A stretch of 64,000 nt of DNA from Parabacteroides hominis (GCF_014287585.1 NZ_JACOOJ010000003.1:62001-126000), one strand, 5' to 3'. Shown: positions 52,728-62,581, counted from the stretch's first letter. The notes: generated by a model not told the origin, from the letters alone. Translations and numbers: made by a program.

Positions 52728-54496
52728 TTGTCCATCGTATTAAACATATAATAATACCAATACGTCTTGCCATATTCGGAAGCCAAAGCCACCGCAGGAT
52801 TCTGACCCGAACGGGAAACCGCCTGTACCTTCTGCATAAAAGCAAGCGCCTTGTTCCTCACTTTGATGCTCACCCCGTGCTCCAGCCAGAAATGCGGATC
52901 ATTAGGACTGCAAATCACGATTGCCTCCTGCTGGCATTCGGTCATATCGCGCCAGGCAGGAGAGCGGTACAGGTTTTCCTGCAAGGTTTTATAAGTCTCT
53001 ATATCTTTGTTCAGCAGTAAAAACGAAGTCAAATATTGTAAGCCGGCACTGTTTTCCGGACAAGCAGGAACCAGATGAATCAAAGTACTGACCGGGTCCG
53101 TATATAATTCGGGAATAAGCGTTTCCGCTTTCCAACAACGGCGTCTCGCTCCTAATTCCTTATCTCTTTCGACAGCTTGGTCATTATAAAGGAAATAGCG
53201 ATGTGCAGCCGCCCAATCCTTATAATACCAGGTATTTTCCAATAGCTGGATATATTTTTCGGCAGTCGGATAAGCTCCCGTAATAAGGTTGGTTTCCACC
53301 AGCCTTTTCAGCATCCGGGGATTACCAGAGGGGTGAGAACTTACGAACGCTTCAAAAGCAAACTTCTGAGCCGTACTGATAATTCCCATGCAATAGTAGA
53401 GGTCACTATGCAGTTCCGCTGTGAATACCGACTGATCCCAACGTAGCATCAATGTTTCGATACCGCGTTGGGGATAATCCAATAATCTTTCCGAAAGTAT
53501 TCCATTATGCGCAAGCGCCAAGTTTAAACCGCACATACGCCGTTTAGACAGAGTGGTTTGATTAAACGACGTTATCACCTTATCCCACTTTTCATTGCGA
53601 ATATAATAGTCCTGTTCGAGATGATCGATCGTATCTAATCGTCCCCAATGTATAATTCCCAGATAAGCGACGAATCCCATCGCCACCCACTGAATCCCGA
53701 TCCAAATACATTTTTTCTTTGAAGATGCCGGCTCTTTCCATTTTTTCAAATAAGCGCCCAATACCATCATAACCGGTAAAGCATACCATGAATAATAGAT
53801 TCGGGGAGTATGTAACATCGGATCATAATAAGCATCTGGCAAAAAAGCTAATTTCAAATTCCTGCTGAATCCTAAATAAGTCCCGATAACAGCAGACAAA
53901 ATGGTTATAAGCAGATAAACCAAACTTGCGTATTTCTTACTTCCATTGGTCAGGAATTCAAATAACAAAGCGGAAAGAGCGAATAAATGTACAATCGGCC
54001 CGGCAATCCAATATAAAACAGGGATCATACAAATCCCGTATATCAGCCGAATCCCAGGTTTCAGATTCGTGTACAGCCATAAAAAAAACAATAAAAACAA
54101 ATAGGCAATCGTTCCTTGCTCCTGATAGTCATAATCCAATTGCATAATAAATAAGGATAACCAGGGAAGCAGGCTTACGAAAGGAAGATCGTCTCGTAAT
54201 GATATTTTCTTTAAAAGGAGGGAAGAGAAAAAAGCAATCCCTGTCAGAATAAATGCTGCGATAACAGGCCCTGTACCCATTACGACATAAAACTGGGAAA
54301 GAAACTCTGAAATATAAAGAGCCACACCACCGGCCTGTCCCAACGTCATAGCTGCATATTGGCCCGTAAACTGGAACATTTGTAACTGCTCCTTAAAGGG
54401 GAATAGATAACGGAAAACAAGGTGAAAAGCTGTTAGTTGGATAACAAACAGTATAAGAGAAGATATGATGTATTTACGTTTCATTAACGAAGACAT
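52724..54496 (-). CDS. DUF6057 family membrane protein
   Basis: A 590-residue inner-membrane protein. About ten hydrophobic segments fill residues 8-275. The rest (about 290-590) is a soluble helical region with TPR-like spacing (RRMCGLNLALAHNGILSERLL, MLKRLVETNLITGAYPTAEKYIQLLENTW). It matches the Bacteroidales DUF6057 family, whose function is unknown. It is coupled by a 4-base overlap to the CXXCH lipoprotein gene. A start at the second Met (54484) is equally reasonable. Together the pair suggests an envelope complex in which a membrane protein presents a possible haem-binding propeller. Confidence 0.8.
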   Translation of the reverse strand: MSSLMKRKYIISSLILFVIQLTAFHLVFRYLFPFKEQLQMFQFTGQYAAMTLGQAGGVALYISEFLSQFYVVMGTGPVIAAFILTGIAFFSSLLLKKISLRDDLPFVSLLPWLSLFIMQLDYDYQEQGTIAYLFLLFFLWLYTNLKPGIRLIYGICMIPVLYWIAGPIVHLFALSALLFEFLTNGSKKYASLVYLLITILSAVIGTYLGFSRNLKLAFLPDAYYDPMLHTPRIYYSWYALPVMMVLGAYLKKWKEPASSKKKCIWIGIQWVAMGFVAYLGIIHWGRLDTIDHLEQDYYIRNEKWDKVITSFNQTTLSKRRMCGLNLALAHNGILSERLLDYPQRGIETLMLRWDQSVFTAELHSDLYYCMGIISTAQKFAFEAFVSSHPSGNPRMLKRLVETNLITGAYPTAEKYIQLLENTWYYKDWAAAHRYFLYNDQAVERDKELGARRRCWKAETLIPELYTDPVSTLIHLVPACPENSAGLQYLTSFLLLNKDIETYKTLQENLYRSPAWRDMTECQQEAIVICSPNDPHFWLEHGVSIKVRNKALAFMQKVQAVSRSGQNPAVALASEYGKTYWYYYMFNTMDK

Positions 54497-54553
54497 GATT
54501 TAAAAGAGGTCATATCTCTATTTATTATTTTCAGATACAACCTCTTTTGGATT

Positions 54554-54994
54554 TTATTGAACATCTATCATTCTTTCAACTACGGTTGTATGACCTCCTC
54601 CATCCCATAATTGAACAGTCAATTTATATTGTCCTGAATTTTTTTCATTAAACAAAAGCGTTGCTAACTGGATTCCTGCACCTTCAAGCATGGCTACAGG
54701 TTCATAATTTATGAACCATTTAAAATCAAATTTATGTCCTTCAAATCCGGCTATACCGGATACAGGTTGAACAATAAACATATAATTGTTATTACAATAA
54801 AAAGGACCATCATTTGAAGTTCCAGTGTAAATTTTAATTTCCATCGGTGGAAAACCATTCTCCAAAATAGATAGGTTCTTACTTATTGGATTTACAGATG
54901 TAATTACCGGCTCAATCACAGATTGCAATTGGCTACTTACATTTTGTACAGAGAATACAAAAAGAGAAATAAAGAGTATTATAAGTGATTTCAT
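54554..54994 (-). CDS. small secreted beta-rich protein, function unknown
   Basis: A 146-residue protein with a signal peptide (about 1-20, ending VSS/Q). The mature region is predicted all-beta (FKWFINYEPVAMLEGAG, GQYKLTVQLWDGGGHTTVVERM) and reads like a single Ig/PKD-type fold. I do not recognise the family. It lies 186 bases downstream of the second susD on the same strand, across a strong hairpin. It may be expressed at a lower level from the same transcript, possibly as a surface accessory of that transporter, or it may be independent. Confidence 0.6.
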   Translation of the reverse strand: MKSLIILFISLFVFSVQNVSSQLQSVIEPVITSVNPISKNLSILENGFPPMEIKIYTGTSNDGPFYCNNNYMFIVQPVSGIAGFEGHKFDFKWFINYEPVAMLEGAGIQLATLLFNEKNSGQYKLTVQLWDGGGHTTVVERMIDVQ

Positions 54995-55134
54995 GATGTT
55001 ATATTTATTAGGATTTAAATAGAAATAAATAATTTGATGTTATCGTAATCCTTACCAAATGATTTTTCTATGTATAGTAGAATAATATTGGCATCCCTCT
55101 ATTCAAGACTTACTCCCATTTTACACATACAGTA

Positions 55135-55158
55135 GGGAGAGGTAAAAATACCTCTCCC
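55135..55158 (-). terminator. strong hairpin just downstream of susD
   Basis: GGGAGAGGTA and TACCTCTCCC form a 10-bp stem with a 4-base loop, 22 bases beyond the susD stop. A T-run does not follow on the minus strand, so it may act as a stability or processing element rather than a full terminator. Confidence 0.55.
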
Positions 55159-55180
55159 TTGAGCTTATAATTAAGAATAA

Positions 55181-56929
55181 TTATTCCCAACCCGGATTCT
55201 GTTCCAAATTCGGATTCAAAGTGATTTCATCTGTCGGAATGGCACTAAACCAACGTCTATCGTTTGCTGTCCATTTACGACCGCCAGAACTCATCATATC
55301 TGGATATTGTACCAAATAAGAGTTGCCTTTATATTCGTAAAGAGAACGGCCACCTTCGCCACCGAAGTTTACTTTGCCTTCATATAGTTTGCGGACTGCA
55401 TCTGTTACACGGATACCCAGCATAGTCTTCGGATTTTCCAAAACTTTCATTCCGTTCCAACGCTTCAAGTCATCCAAGCGGAAACCTTCAGTGATTAACT
55501 CAATACGACGTTCGCGACGAATTTCATAAATCAAAGGAGTTACTGTATATCCATAATCTATTGCAGCAGGGTCTGCAACCGGATTTGTTGTCAAATGAGG
55601 CATTTCTACCCGGTCGCGTAACAAATTAATGGTTTTATCCAAAACATCTTGCGTGCAAGTACCTAATTCTGCATGAGCTTCAGCATTGATCAACAGCACT
55701 TCAGCATAGCGGAACACAAACCAATCATAAGTCGTGTGTCTGGCTTCCCACTGTGCAGGTTCCGGTGAGCGGAATTTGACACAAGGATAACCCGTAACAG
55801 CACCTGTGCCATCACAGTTAGGATAATCATTTACAGTTTGTTCACCATTAGTAACTGTAAAAGGCTTATTCGTATTATCAATAATCTGATACATACGCGG
55901 ATCGCGATCTACAAATTCATCTGTCAGTGTAGCATCACCTTTATACTTGTCACTCACTGAAATAGGATTTCCATCTTTACACAGGAATGATTCAACAAAG
56001 TCTTTTGTCAATCCAGTTCCATTACTTCCTGCTTGGCGACCTGTTTCATGCATCACATTACTTGCTTCACTGTAGACGCGTGCCAAAATACATTCCTTAT
56101 TACTCAACAGATCTTCTTGTACGAACTGATTGGAGTAATAAAGAGGATATCCGTCAAACGCTTTCTGTCCACAACCTGCATCCGTACCCTTTACAATTGC
56201 ATAATTACCTGTAGCCATCACATCATTTGTTACAGAAATTGCTTTCTGTAACAATTCTTCTGCTGTGGGAGAGCCTGATTCATTATGATACTTTTTGTAA
56301 GTACCGAAATAGAGGCAAACGCGGGCCAAAAGCGTACGAGCTGCATCTTTTGACAAACGGGCACTTTCTTCTTTCCCTTTCTCCGGTAACCATTGGACAC
56401 CGAATTCCAAGTCTTCGATGATCTTTCCCAATACAAAATCGCGTGAATCACGTGCTTTATAGAGTTCTTCGGTATCAGAAGTCTGCAAATCTTTTTCATA
56501 CCAGGGAACATCGCCATACGCCTTTACTTTGTCAAAATAATCCAGCGCACGGAAGAAACGTACTTCTGCAACATACAAGTTGATTTCGGCTTCCGAACCT
56601 TCCACTGTCTGGTAACGCTGCATAAAGAAATTGCATGCACGGATATTTTCCCATGTCCATTTTGTATCTTTAGTCGTTGCCGGTGCAGTTTGTTCGTTAA
56701 ACAAGAACTGGCTGTAGGTAGATGTCAAGCAGTTATCAGTTTCATTATCTTTATCTACTCCCGGAGCAGGCAATTTTTCGTATAACTTATTGGCATATAT
56801 CTTTAAGTCATTAGTTGTATGCCAGAAAGTTACATCCGTCACAGAATCGATCGGCGATTTGTCGGTTACGTCACAAGAGTATAGTGCTCCGGTGAAGGCC
56901 GTAATGCATAATATATATTTTAGTTTCAT
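55181..56929 (-). CDS. SusD/RagB-family outer-membrane lipoprotein
   Basis: A 582-residue surface lipoprotein (lipobox LYSC near residue 18). The N-terminus (DVTDKSPIDSVTDVTFW) and the SusD helical repeats are clear. In the C-terminal half, YDWFVFRYAEVLLINAEAHAELG, IRRERRIELITEGFRLDDLKRW and NPNLEQNPGWE are the classical SusD/RagB signatures. It forms the lid of the SusC transporter encoded 12 bases upstream. No glycoside hydrolase gene directly adjoins this pair, so the cargo could be peptide or oligosaccharide; the fucosidase gene is 4.6 kb away. Confidence 0.95.
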   Translation of the reverse strand: MKLKYILCITAFTGALYSCDVTDKSPIDSVTDVTFWHTTNDLKIYANKLYEKLPAPGVDKDNETDNCLTSTYSQFLFNEQTAPATTKDTKWTWENIRACNFFMQRYQTVEGSEAEINLYVAEVRFFRALDYFDKVKAYGDVPWYEKDLQTSDTEELYKARDSRDFVLGKIIEDLEFGVQWLPEKGKEESARLSKDAARTLLARVCLYFGTYKKYHNESGSPTAEELLQKAISVTNDVMATGNYAIVKGTDAGCGQKAFDGYPLYYSNQFVQEDLLSNKECILARVYSEASNVMHETGRQAGSNGTGLTKDFVESFLCKDGNPISVSDKYKGDATLTDEFVDRDPRMYQIIDNTNKPFTVTNGEQTVNDYPNCDGTGAVTGYPCVKFRSPEPAQWEARHTTYDWFVFRYAEVLLINAEAHAELGTCTQDVLDKTINLLRDRVEMPHLTTNPVADPAAIDYGYTVTPLIYEIRRERRIELITEGFRLDDLKRWNGMKVLENPKTMLGIRVTDAVRKLYEGKVNFGGEGGRSLYEYKGNSYLVQYPDMMSSGGRKWTANDRRWFSAIPTDEITLNPNLEQNPGWE

Positions 56930-56941
56930 ATAACTTATTAT

Positions 56942-59900
56942 TTAGAATGTTAGATTAAGTCCGACTGAGTATTTCTTTGAAATCGGATAAGTCATGTTAT
57001 TTAAAGTTTCCGGATCAAAAGTATCCATAAGCGGAGTGAATGTCAGCAAGTTTTCACCTAAGAGATAAACTCTCAAGCGACTAATGCCAATTTTGCCCAA
57101 TACATTCTTAGGAATCGTATAACCAATTGTCAAATTCTTTAAGCGCAGGTAAGCTGCATTTTGCAAATAACGATCTGAATTTACACGGTTACCACCGTTA
57201 GCCCAACCTGGACGCGGATAATATGCATCCCGATTATTTTCGTTCCAGTAATCCAATGCATTTGTCAAAGGTGTATCCCATTCAGATGTAAAGCCCCAGA
57301 AAGAGTTTCCACCGCACATATAGTCGCGTTTGCCAATTCCTTGCCAGAACATTTCAAAGTCGAAACCTTTATATTCGAAACCGGCTGTAAAACCATAGCT
57401 GTAACGCGGAGTCGAGTTACCAATAATTTTCTGGTCACCCATATCGTCCAATGTGTTCTTTCCACGAGTGATCTTACCATCACCATCCAAGTCTACATAG
57501 CGTACATCACCTGCGCCCCAAGTACCACCATAAAGCTGTGTCTGATCAATTTCTGCAGCTTCCACATCAGTTTGGAACAAGCCATTTGAGCTATAACCGT
57601 AAATCGTATTCATTTTATATCCTTCATAATATTGATTTACAGTTTCATTATTTTTATTTTTTGTAAACAAAGAGCCTGTCGGGTTTGCAAATTTGGTAAT
57701 TGTTGACTGATAGTCAGACAAAACACCCTTTACCCAGTAATTGAAACCATTTTCCAAGCGGTCGTTCCAACCTAAAGAAAGTTCCCAACCAACAGTTTTC
57801 AAATCAGCTGCATTTTCTACTGGCACGCTTGCACCTAACACAGACGGCAAAGCCTGTCCTGCAGTCAACATATCTTTCGTATCACGACGATACCAGTCAA
57901 AACCGGCTGTTAAACGATTGTTCAAGAAAGTTGCATCGAAACCAACATCGACCTGGTTAACAGTTTCCCAAGTAAATGAAGAACTAACCAAACCTGAAGG
58001 AGAAATAGCGACAGGACGAGAACCTCCTAAAATCATACCCATACTACTTGTTACTCCATATTGAGGCAAATAAGGGAAGTTCCCCATATCATCAGTAGTC
58101 TGCTGGTTACCCAACGAACCGTAAGATGCACGGATTTTCATATCATCCCACCAGCCTTTTACCGGTTCCCAGAATGCTTCTTCTGAAATACGCCAAGCGG
58201 CAGAAACAGAAGGGAAGAATGCATAACGATCTCCGTCAGGGAATTTAGAAGAGCCATCGTAACGTCCGTTCACTTCGAACAGATAACGCTGTTTATAGTT
58301 ATAGTTCAAACGGAAGAAGAAACCGTTGATAGCCCAATGACTTTCATTGTATCCCATATTCATTTCACCGATTGCCTGGTTTAATGCGGGTTTAGAATCA
58401 TCGATCAGGTTCGTACGGCCACTCCAGAAATATTTTGTATGTTTGTATTCTTGGTTGTAACCTGCCATCACTTTGAAATTGTGAGTATTGTCATTGAAAG
58501 ACTTAGTATATTCGGCAAAAGCATTGAAAGATGTATAATAATCTTCATTATTAGCCATTACAACACTACTTGGGTTTGTCCAGGGATAATAGCCTTCAGT
58601 ACCTGCTACCGCTTTGTATTCAAGAAAGCGTTGAACGTGCTGGTTGGAACCTTTGTTATACATATTAAATGTATAGTCGGCGTTTACAACCAAACCTTCC
58701 AACGGAGTAATCTTGATCGCTCCGGTCATCCACAAGTCATTCTGTTTGTCTCTGTTATTACCGCCTTGCGCCTGCAATGCGATCGGGTTGGTATAACCAC
58801 CCTGTCCTGCAAAGTGGCCGTCCGGGTGACGAACCGGCATCAATGGGCTCAAATCGTTCTTCATCATACCGCTATAAGCAGAAATACCCGACCATGCAGT
58901 ATTATTCATGGCAGTCGTACCACCAGAAGGATGAGATTCTTTTGTATAGGTGTGCATGACCTTTGCTGATACGTTCAACCACTTGGTTATGTCTGTAGAA
59001 ACATTCAAATTAACATTGAACTTTCTATAATCGTCGTTTGCTTCTTTCAACAAACCGCCCACATCATTATAACCCACAGATGCATAATAAGTAGTCTTTT
59101 CACTACCACCGCTTACATTCACATTATACATTTGGGAGAAGCTGGCTTTTTTATACAATTCGTCGAACCAATCCGTATTACCACAATAATTATAATCGTA
59201 CGGTTTACTTGGGTCGATAATCAAATTAGGATCATACCAAACTGGTGAATCGTATGTCCCATTAAAGTATCTCTTTGCGTAGTCATAAATGGCTTCATGA
59301 TAATAATGCCCACTACCGCCACTATTCTGATAAGCCAGATCCTTCATCGATAAAAAGTCCATGGAATTAACATTATGGACACGTTTTGCCGGACTCTGCC
59401 AGTAGCCGTTCGCACTTAAAGAAACCTGTGGAGCACGTTCTTTTTTACCATTTTTTGTTGTAATCAAAATTACACCATAAGCAGCACGTGCACCATAAAT
59501 AGCAGAAGAAGCAGCATCCTTCAATACGGAGATAGAAGCGATATCATCCGGATTAACCAAGTTTGCATCCATCTGTACGTTATCGACCAAAACCAACGGA
59601 CTACCACCGTTAATGGAAGTCGTACCACGAACATTAAATTCAGAACCTTTACCTGGAGCTCCGGAAGGAACCGTAATATTCAGGTTAGGTACGACACCTT
59701 GCAAACCTTGTCCGATATTGGCGATAGGACGGTTTTCCAACACATCACCAGCCACTTGCGCTACAGCACCAGTCAGGTTGGCTTTCTTTTGCGTACCATA
59801 ACCCACAACCACTACTTCTTCAAGAGCTTGTGAATCTTCTTTTAAATCGATTTTCAAGATGGGCTGTCCGGTGTACTTGATCTCCTGAGTAACATATCCG

Positions 59901-60175
59901 ATAAACGAAATCTGGATAATGGCTCCTTTGTTTACACCTTCCAATGTAAAGTTACCGTCCATATCGGTAACGCTACCATTAGTCGTGCCTTTCACTACAA
60001 CTGATGCACCGGCAACAGGGCCTAAGGCATCTTCTACAACACCGGACACTTTCCCGTTTTGTTGGGAAATGTTCGTTTCTTGCTTAAACGGTGCAGTTTC
60101 TGCAAAAGCACCTGCGGGGACAGCTAAGGCTCCCGAAAGCAAAATCAGACTGATTAGTTTAGTTTTTTTCAACAT
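56942..60175 (-). CDS. SusC/RagA-type TonB-dependent transporter, phase-variation candidate
   Basis: A 1077-residue outer-membrane transporter without an STN domain, unlike the one at 180-3521. It has a signal peptide (about 1-26), a carboxypeptidase-regulatory-like domain (about 41-130), the SusC hallmark EEVVVVGYGTQKKANLTGAV, a plug (about 140-260) and the barrel ending in GLNLTF. It is followed by its SusD after 12 bases. No sigma/anti-sigma or adjacent hybrid regulator gene precedes it. Instead, the 400 bp upstream hold an inverted-repeat-bounded segment with an outward-facing promoter, suggesting on/off control by DNA inversion. Cargo unknown. Confidence 0.95.
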   Translation of the reverse strand: MLKKTKLISLILLSGALAVPAGAFAETAPFKQETNISQQNGKVSGVVEDALGPVAGASVVVKGTTNGSVTDMDGNFTLEGVNKGAIIQISFIGYVTQEIKYTGQPILKIDLKEDSQALEEVVVVGYGTQKKANLTGAVAQVAGDVLENRPIANIGQGLQGVVPNLNITVPSGAPGKGSEFNVRGTTSINGGSPLVLVDNVQMDANLVNPDDIASISVLKDAASSAIYGARAAYGVILITTKNGKKERAPQVSLSANGYWQSPAKRVHNVNSMDFLSMKDLAYQNSGGSGHYYHEAIYDYAKRYFNGTYDSPVWYDPNLIIDPSKPYDYNYCGNTDWFDELYKKASFSQMYNVNVSGGSEKTTYYASVGYNDVGGLLKEANDDYRKFNVNLNVSTDITKWLNVSAKVMHTYTKESHPSGGTTAMNNTAWSGISAYSGMMKNDLSPLMPVRHPDGHFAGQGGYTNPIALQAQGGNNRDKQNDLWMTGAIKITPLEGLVVNADYTFNMYNKGSNQHVQRFLEYKAVAGTEGYYPWTNPSSVVMANNEDYYTSFNAFAEYTKSFNDNTHNFKVMAGYNQEYKHTKYFWSGRTNLIDDSKPALNQAIGEMNMGYNESHWAINGFFFRLNYNYKQRYLFEVNGRYDGSSKFPDGDRYAFFPSVSAAWRISEEAFWEPVKGWWDDMKIRASYGSLGNQQTTDDMGNFPYLPQYGVTSSMGMILGGSRPVAISPSGLVSSSFTWETVNQVDVGFDATFLNNRLTAGFDWYRRDTKDMLTAGQALPSVLGASVPVENAADLKTVGWELSLGWNDRLENGFNYWVKGVLSDYQSTITKFANPTGSLFTKNKNNETVNQYYEGYKMNTIYGYSSNGLFQTDVEAAEIDQTQLYGGTWGAGDVRYVDLDGDGKITRGKNTLDDMGDQKIIGNSTPRYSYGFTAGFEYKGFDFEMFWQGIGKRDYMCGGNSFWGFTSEWDTPLTNALDYWNENNRDAYYPRPGWANGGNRVNSDRYLQNAAYLRLKNLTIGYTIPKNVLGKIGISRLRVYLLGENLLTFTPLMDTFDPETLNNMTYPISKKYSVGLNLTF

Positions 60176-60299
60176 AGAGTATATATTTAAAAGAAATAAT
60201 ACGTCCTACGAAAATGGCTTTCATCCGTTGAGTGTCTTGTTAGATCAGGCTCATTAGATTTGGCATACTTTTATAGCGTTTTTCTGTGTTTTTGTAATT

Positions 60300-60577
60300 A
60301 GTTCTATCAGAACTAATGTATTTGTAAAGAATTATATATGATATATGTGAAATTTTAGCAATTAATGCAGCTTGTGAATAAGCTACAAGTCGATTTTCAT
60401 AGGAAAATGGGCTCTAATGCTTGATATCGCTCAATGTTTGTAAGTAATCTGTAATGCCAAATTGTTAAAATCGAGTCCAGTGTGAAATTTTTTAAATAAA
60501 AAACATACAACGAAATAAAAAATTCATATCTTTGGCCCGGATATGAAAGATCCAAAAACCATAGTTCTGATAGAACT
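60300..60577. promoter_or_regulatory. putative invertible promoter segment upstream of susC
   Basis: AGTTCTATCAGAACT (60300-60314) and AGTTCTGATAGAACT (60563-60577) are exact reverse complements, each of the form AGTTC-N5-GAACT. The N5 is asymmetric, so the sites are in opposite orientation, which yields inversion rather than deletion. They bracket 248 bp of A+T-rich non-coding DNA. The only TAnnTTTG box inside reads on the plus strand, away from susC. I saw none toward susC between 60176 and 60600. Invertible regions of this form are known upstream of RagA/SusC genes in Bacteroides. No recombinase gene is in the window near it. Confidence 0.75.
60527..60534 (+). promoter_or_regulatory. TAnnTTTG -7 box inside the invertible segment, pointing away from susC
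   Basis: TATCTTTG matches the Bacteroidota -7 consensus. It sits within an 8-bp inverted repeat, TTCATATC (60523-60530) and GATATGAA (60540-60547), that could be an operator. After inversion about the flanking repeats the box would occupy 60343-60350 on the minus strand, about 170 bases before the susC start. Confidence 0.6.
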
Positions 60578-60866
60578 CATGCCTCTTTCGCGATACTTGC
60601 AGTCAAAAAATAATCTTATTTTTGTAATATTACATATTTGTCTGAATATTTTGTAGTTATGTATATTTTCATCTGTGCAAAACATGATTCTGTACCCATC
60701 AAAAAAAGGTGTAAGAACGATAAGTGATGAAACCTAATGCTTGTGTTAATTTATCTTTGGTAAAGCAGAGGGCTTATTGTATAATACCGGTTTCTTGACA
60801 ACAAAATACAATCTTTAATAATAGGGCTGAAATCCGGCTTTTTTGCGGGCAAAAAGGGCTTTGTCG

Positions 60867-60993
60867 CCTGAGGTGCGCAGTTTTTTGCCACGAAAACGGT
60901 CGTAATTGCCCTGAGGTGCGCAGTGTATATAGCATGACGACCGTCTTGATGGCGACGAAGACGGTCGTAAAGGGAACGAAGACGGTCGTCATG
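60867..60993. repeat. cluster of direct and inverted repeats in a gene-free stretch
   Basis: CCTGAGGTGCGCAGT occurs at 60867-60881 and 60910-60924. CATGACGACCGTCTT at 60933-60947 has an exact inverted copy at 60979-60993 and a shorter one (AAGACGGTCGT) at 60958-60968. A further ACGGTCGT lies near 60896. The repeats are G+C-rich islands in A+T-rich DNA. A minus-strand open frame across them is low-complexity and not convincing. Confidence 0.8.
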
Positions 60994-61606
60994 GCGGGAA
61001 AGCCCCGGAATCGGTTTGAGATATACGGAAGATGGTCTCAACTTTTTTATTACAGGCGATTCTCCGGGAGTTCAGGTTTTTCACAATATCCGTTCTTTCT
61101 CCTATCTGATTACAAAGAGACATCGTTTTTTCATTTTCTGCCTACGACGTTTTTTCAATCGTTACCAATTCCGGTAAAAAGCCGGCAAAAAGTCAAATAA
61201 AAACGATCCGGAATTTTACCCGAAATAGAATCCGGGCCAATCTGGGGTTATTGTCATTTAATCTGGTGATGTTGGTTACAATTGGGCGGAGTAGTCCCCC
61301 CCGCCCCAACGCCCTCATTATTTCTTATCTTCTAAACAAAAAAAATACAATAACCTCCCTTAAAAGGGGCTTTTTGTATATTGCTGGCAATCAGTGTTAT
61401 AGTATGTATAAGATTATTAATAAATATTACCCGCGATAGTAAATCGAAAAATATGGGATAGAAATCTCATTTTTATGGGGTAGTATTTCGATTTGGACCA
61501 ACGGGTATTTTGGAAAAATAGACAATAAGACAAGAAAGAATGCCCCCCTCTTAAACAATGATTTTGAAGATAAAGTGACAAAAACAAGTAGCCTGGGGCG
61601 GGGAAT
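60994..61606. other. gene-free stretch before the DUF6807 gene
   Basis: I find no convincing gene here. It holds a 9-bp inverted repeat, AAATCGAAA (61441-61449) and TTTCGATTT (61486-61494), and a weak plus-strand terminator-like CCCTTAAAAGGGG-CTTTTT near 61356. These may end transcripts or bind a regulator, but nothing decides it. Confidence 0.5.
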
Positions 61607-62560
61607 TCAATCGCATTCGAAATCGGACAATACTTCTGCCGTAGTGGAATTGATTTTCTTATCCAATACATAAATCCGGTAAAACAGGCTCAACTCTTTT
61701 CCGGGTTCTAAGGTGAATGCCTGCTGCTTGGTCGGTGAGAAATTCCACATGACATCACCGGCTGGCTTATTGACTGTTTTATCCCATACGCGCAAAGGTT
61801 CGGGATAGTTCAGGTTGGAAGGGGCGGCGACGATCAGGATGCAGGCTTTTTCGTTTCCCGCTTTCCCTTGGTAATAGCACCAACGGGCTCTCGAACCATC
61901 CGCCTCGTCGCGGGATAGACCTTCCGAGGTGAGCATTTCGGCTGTCTGCTCGTTCCAGTCCTCGCGCGTACGAATACATATGCCGCCATAGCGGTAAGCC
62001 TCCATTGTGATCGGGCTGGAACCGGCAAGGCGGACGGTGGTATGATAGTCGATATAATAGCCAGGTAAGGATGTCGTCCCTATCTTGATTTCCAGACGTT
62101 CGTTCATCGCTACCTTTTCTGCGGGGGAATCGGGGTAAACCACATGGTCCAGCGTCGCAACAAAACCATTGTCGGAAACACGCTCGAAGTTGCGGAAGCG
62201 GACTGTCCCTTGTTTTTTGTGGAGATTCCAGAAGTCGATCTCATTACCTTCGAAGGTGGTTTTCGTCCAGGCGTACCACAAACCGAAATGATGGTAATGA
62301 TCGGCAGGCGAGCAATTGGTCATCACTTCGCCTCCTAATGTCTTCAAAGGGTGGATGAAACCGCTGCGTTTATAAACCGAATCAACGCCCGGAGCCGGGT
62401 AAACCGTGGCATAATTATAAGAGAACAACAGTTTGTCTCCCATCTTATAGTCCAGGGCTTTCCCTGTGTCGACAACGGAACAGGATGTTTTGGAAGGCTG
62501 GCAAGAGCCTAAGAACAGAGAAATCAAAAAAACACCAATAGAAAAAATAGCAGTTTTCAT
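61607..62560 (-). CDS. DUF6807 (PmoA-like) family lipoprotein
   Basis: A 317-residue lipoprotein (lipobox LGSC near residue 20). The family signature is clear: FSYNYATVYPAPGVDSVYKR, SGFIHPLKTLGGEVMTN, DHYHHFGLWYAWTKTTFEG and MEAYRYGGICIRTREDWN. The conserved HPL and DHxHHxGLW histidines suggest a metal or carbohydrate site. The family is often labelled PmoA after a misleading resemblance and is common in Bacteroidota carbohydrate loci; its reaction is not established to my knowledge. It is co-directional with the upstream kinase gene (21-base gap). Confidence 0.85.
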   Translation of the reverse strand: MKTAIFSIGVFLISLFLGSCQPSKTSCSVVDTGKALDYKMGDKLLFSYNYATVYPAPGVDSVYKRSGFIHPLKTLGGEVMTNCSPADHYHHFGLWYAWTKTTFEGNEIDFWNLHKKQGTVRFRNFERVSDNGFVATLDHVVYPDSPAEKVAMNERLEIKIGTTSLPGYYIDYHTTVRLAGSSPITMEAYRYGGICIRTREDWNEQTAEMLTSEGLSRDEADGSRARWCYYQGKAGNEKACILIVAAPSNLNYPEPLRVWDKTVNKPAGDVMWNFSPTKQQAFTLEPGKELSLFYRIYVLDKKINSTTAEVLSDFECD

Positions 62561-62581
62561 AATATGACAATTAAATAATAA

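Noticed and set aside
60751..61041. 96-residue minus-strand frame across the repeat cluster
   Set aside because: Composition follows the DNA repeats; overlapping frames on both strands are equally long and none has a recognisable domain or a promoter.
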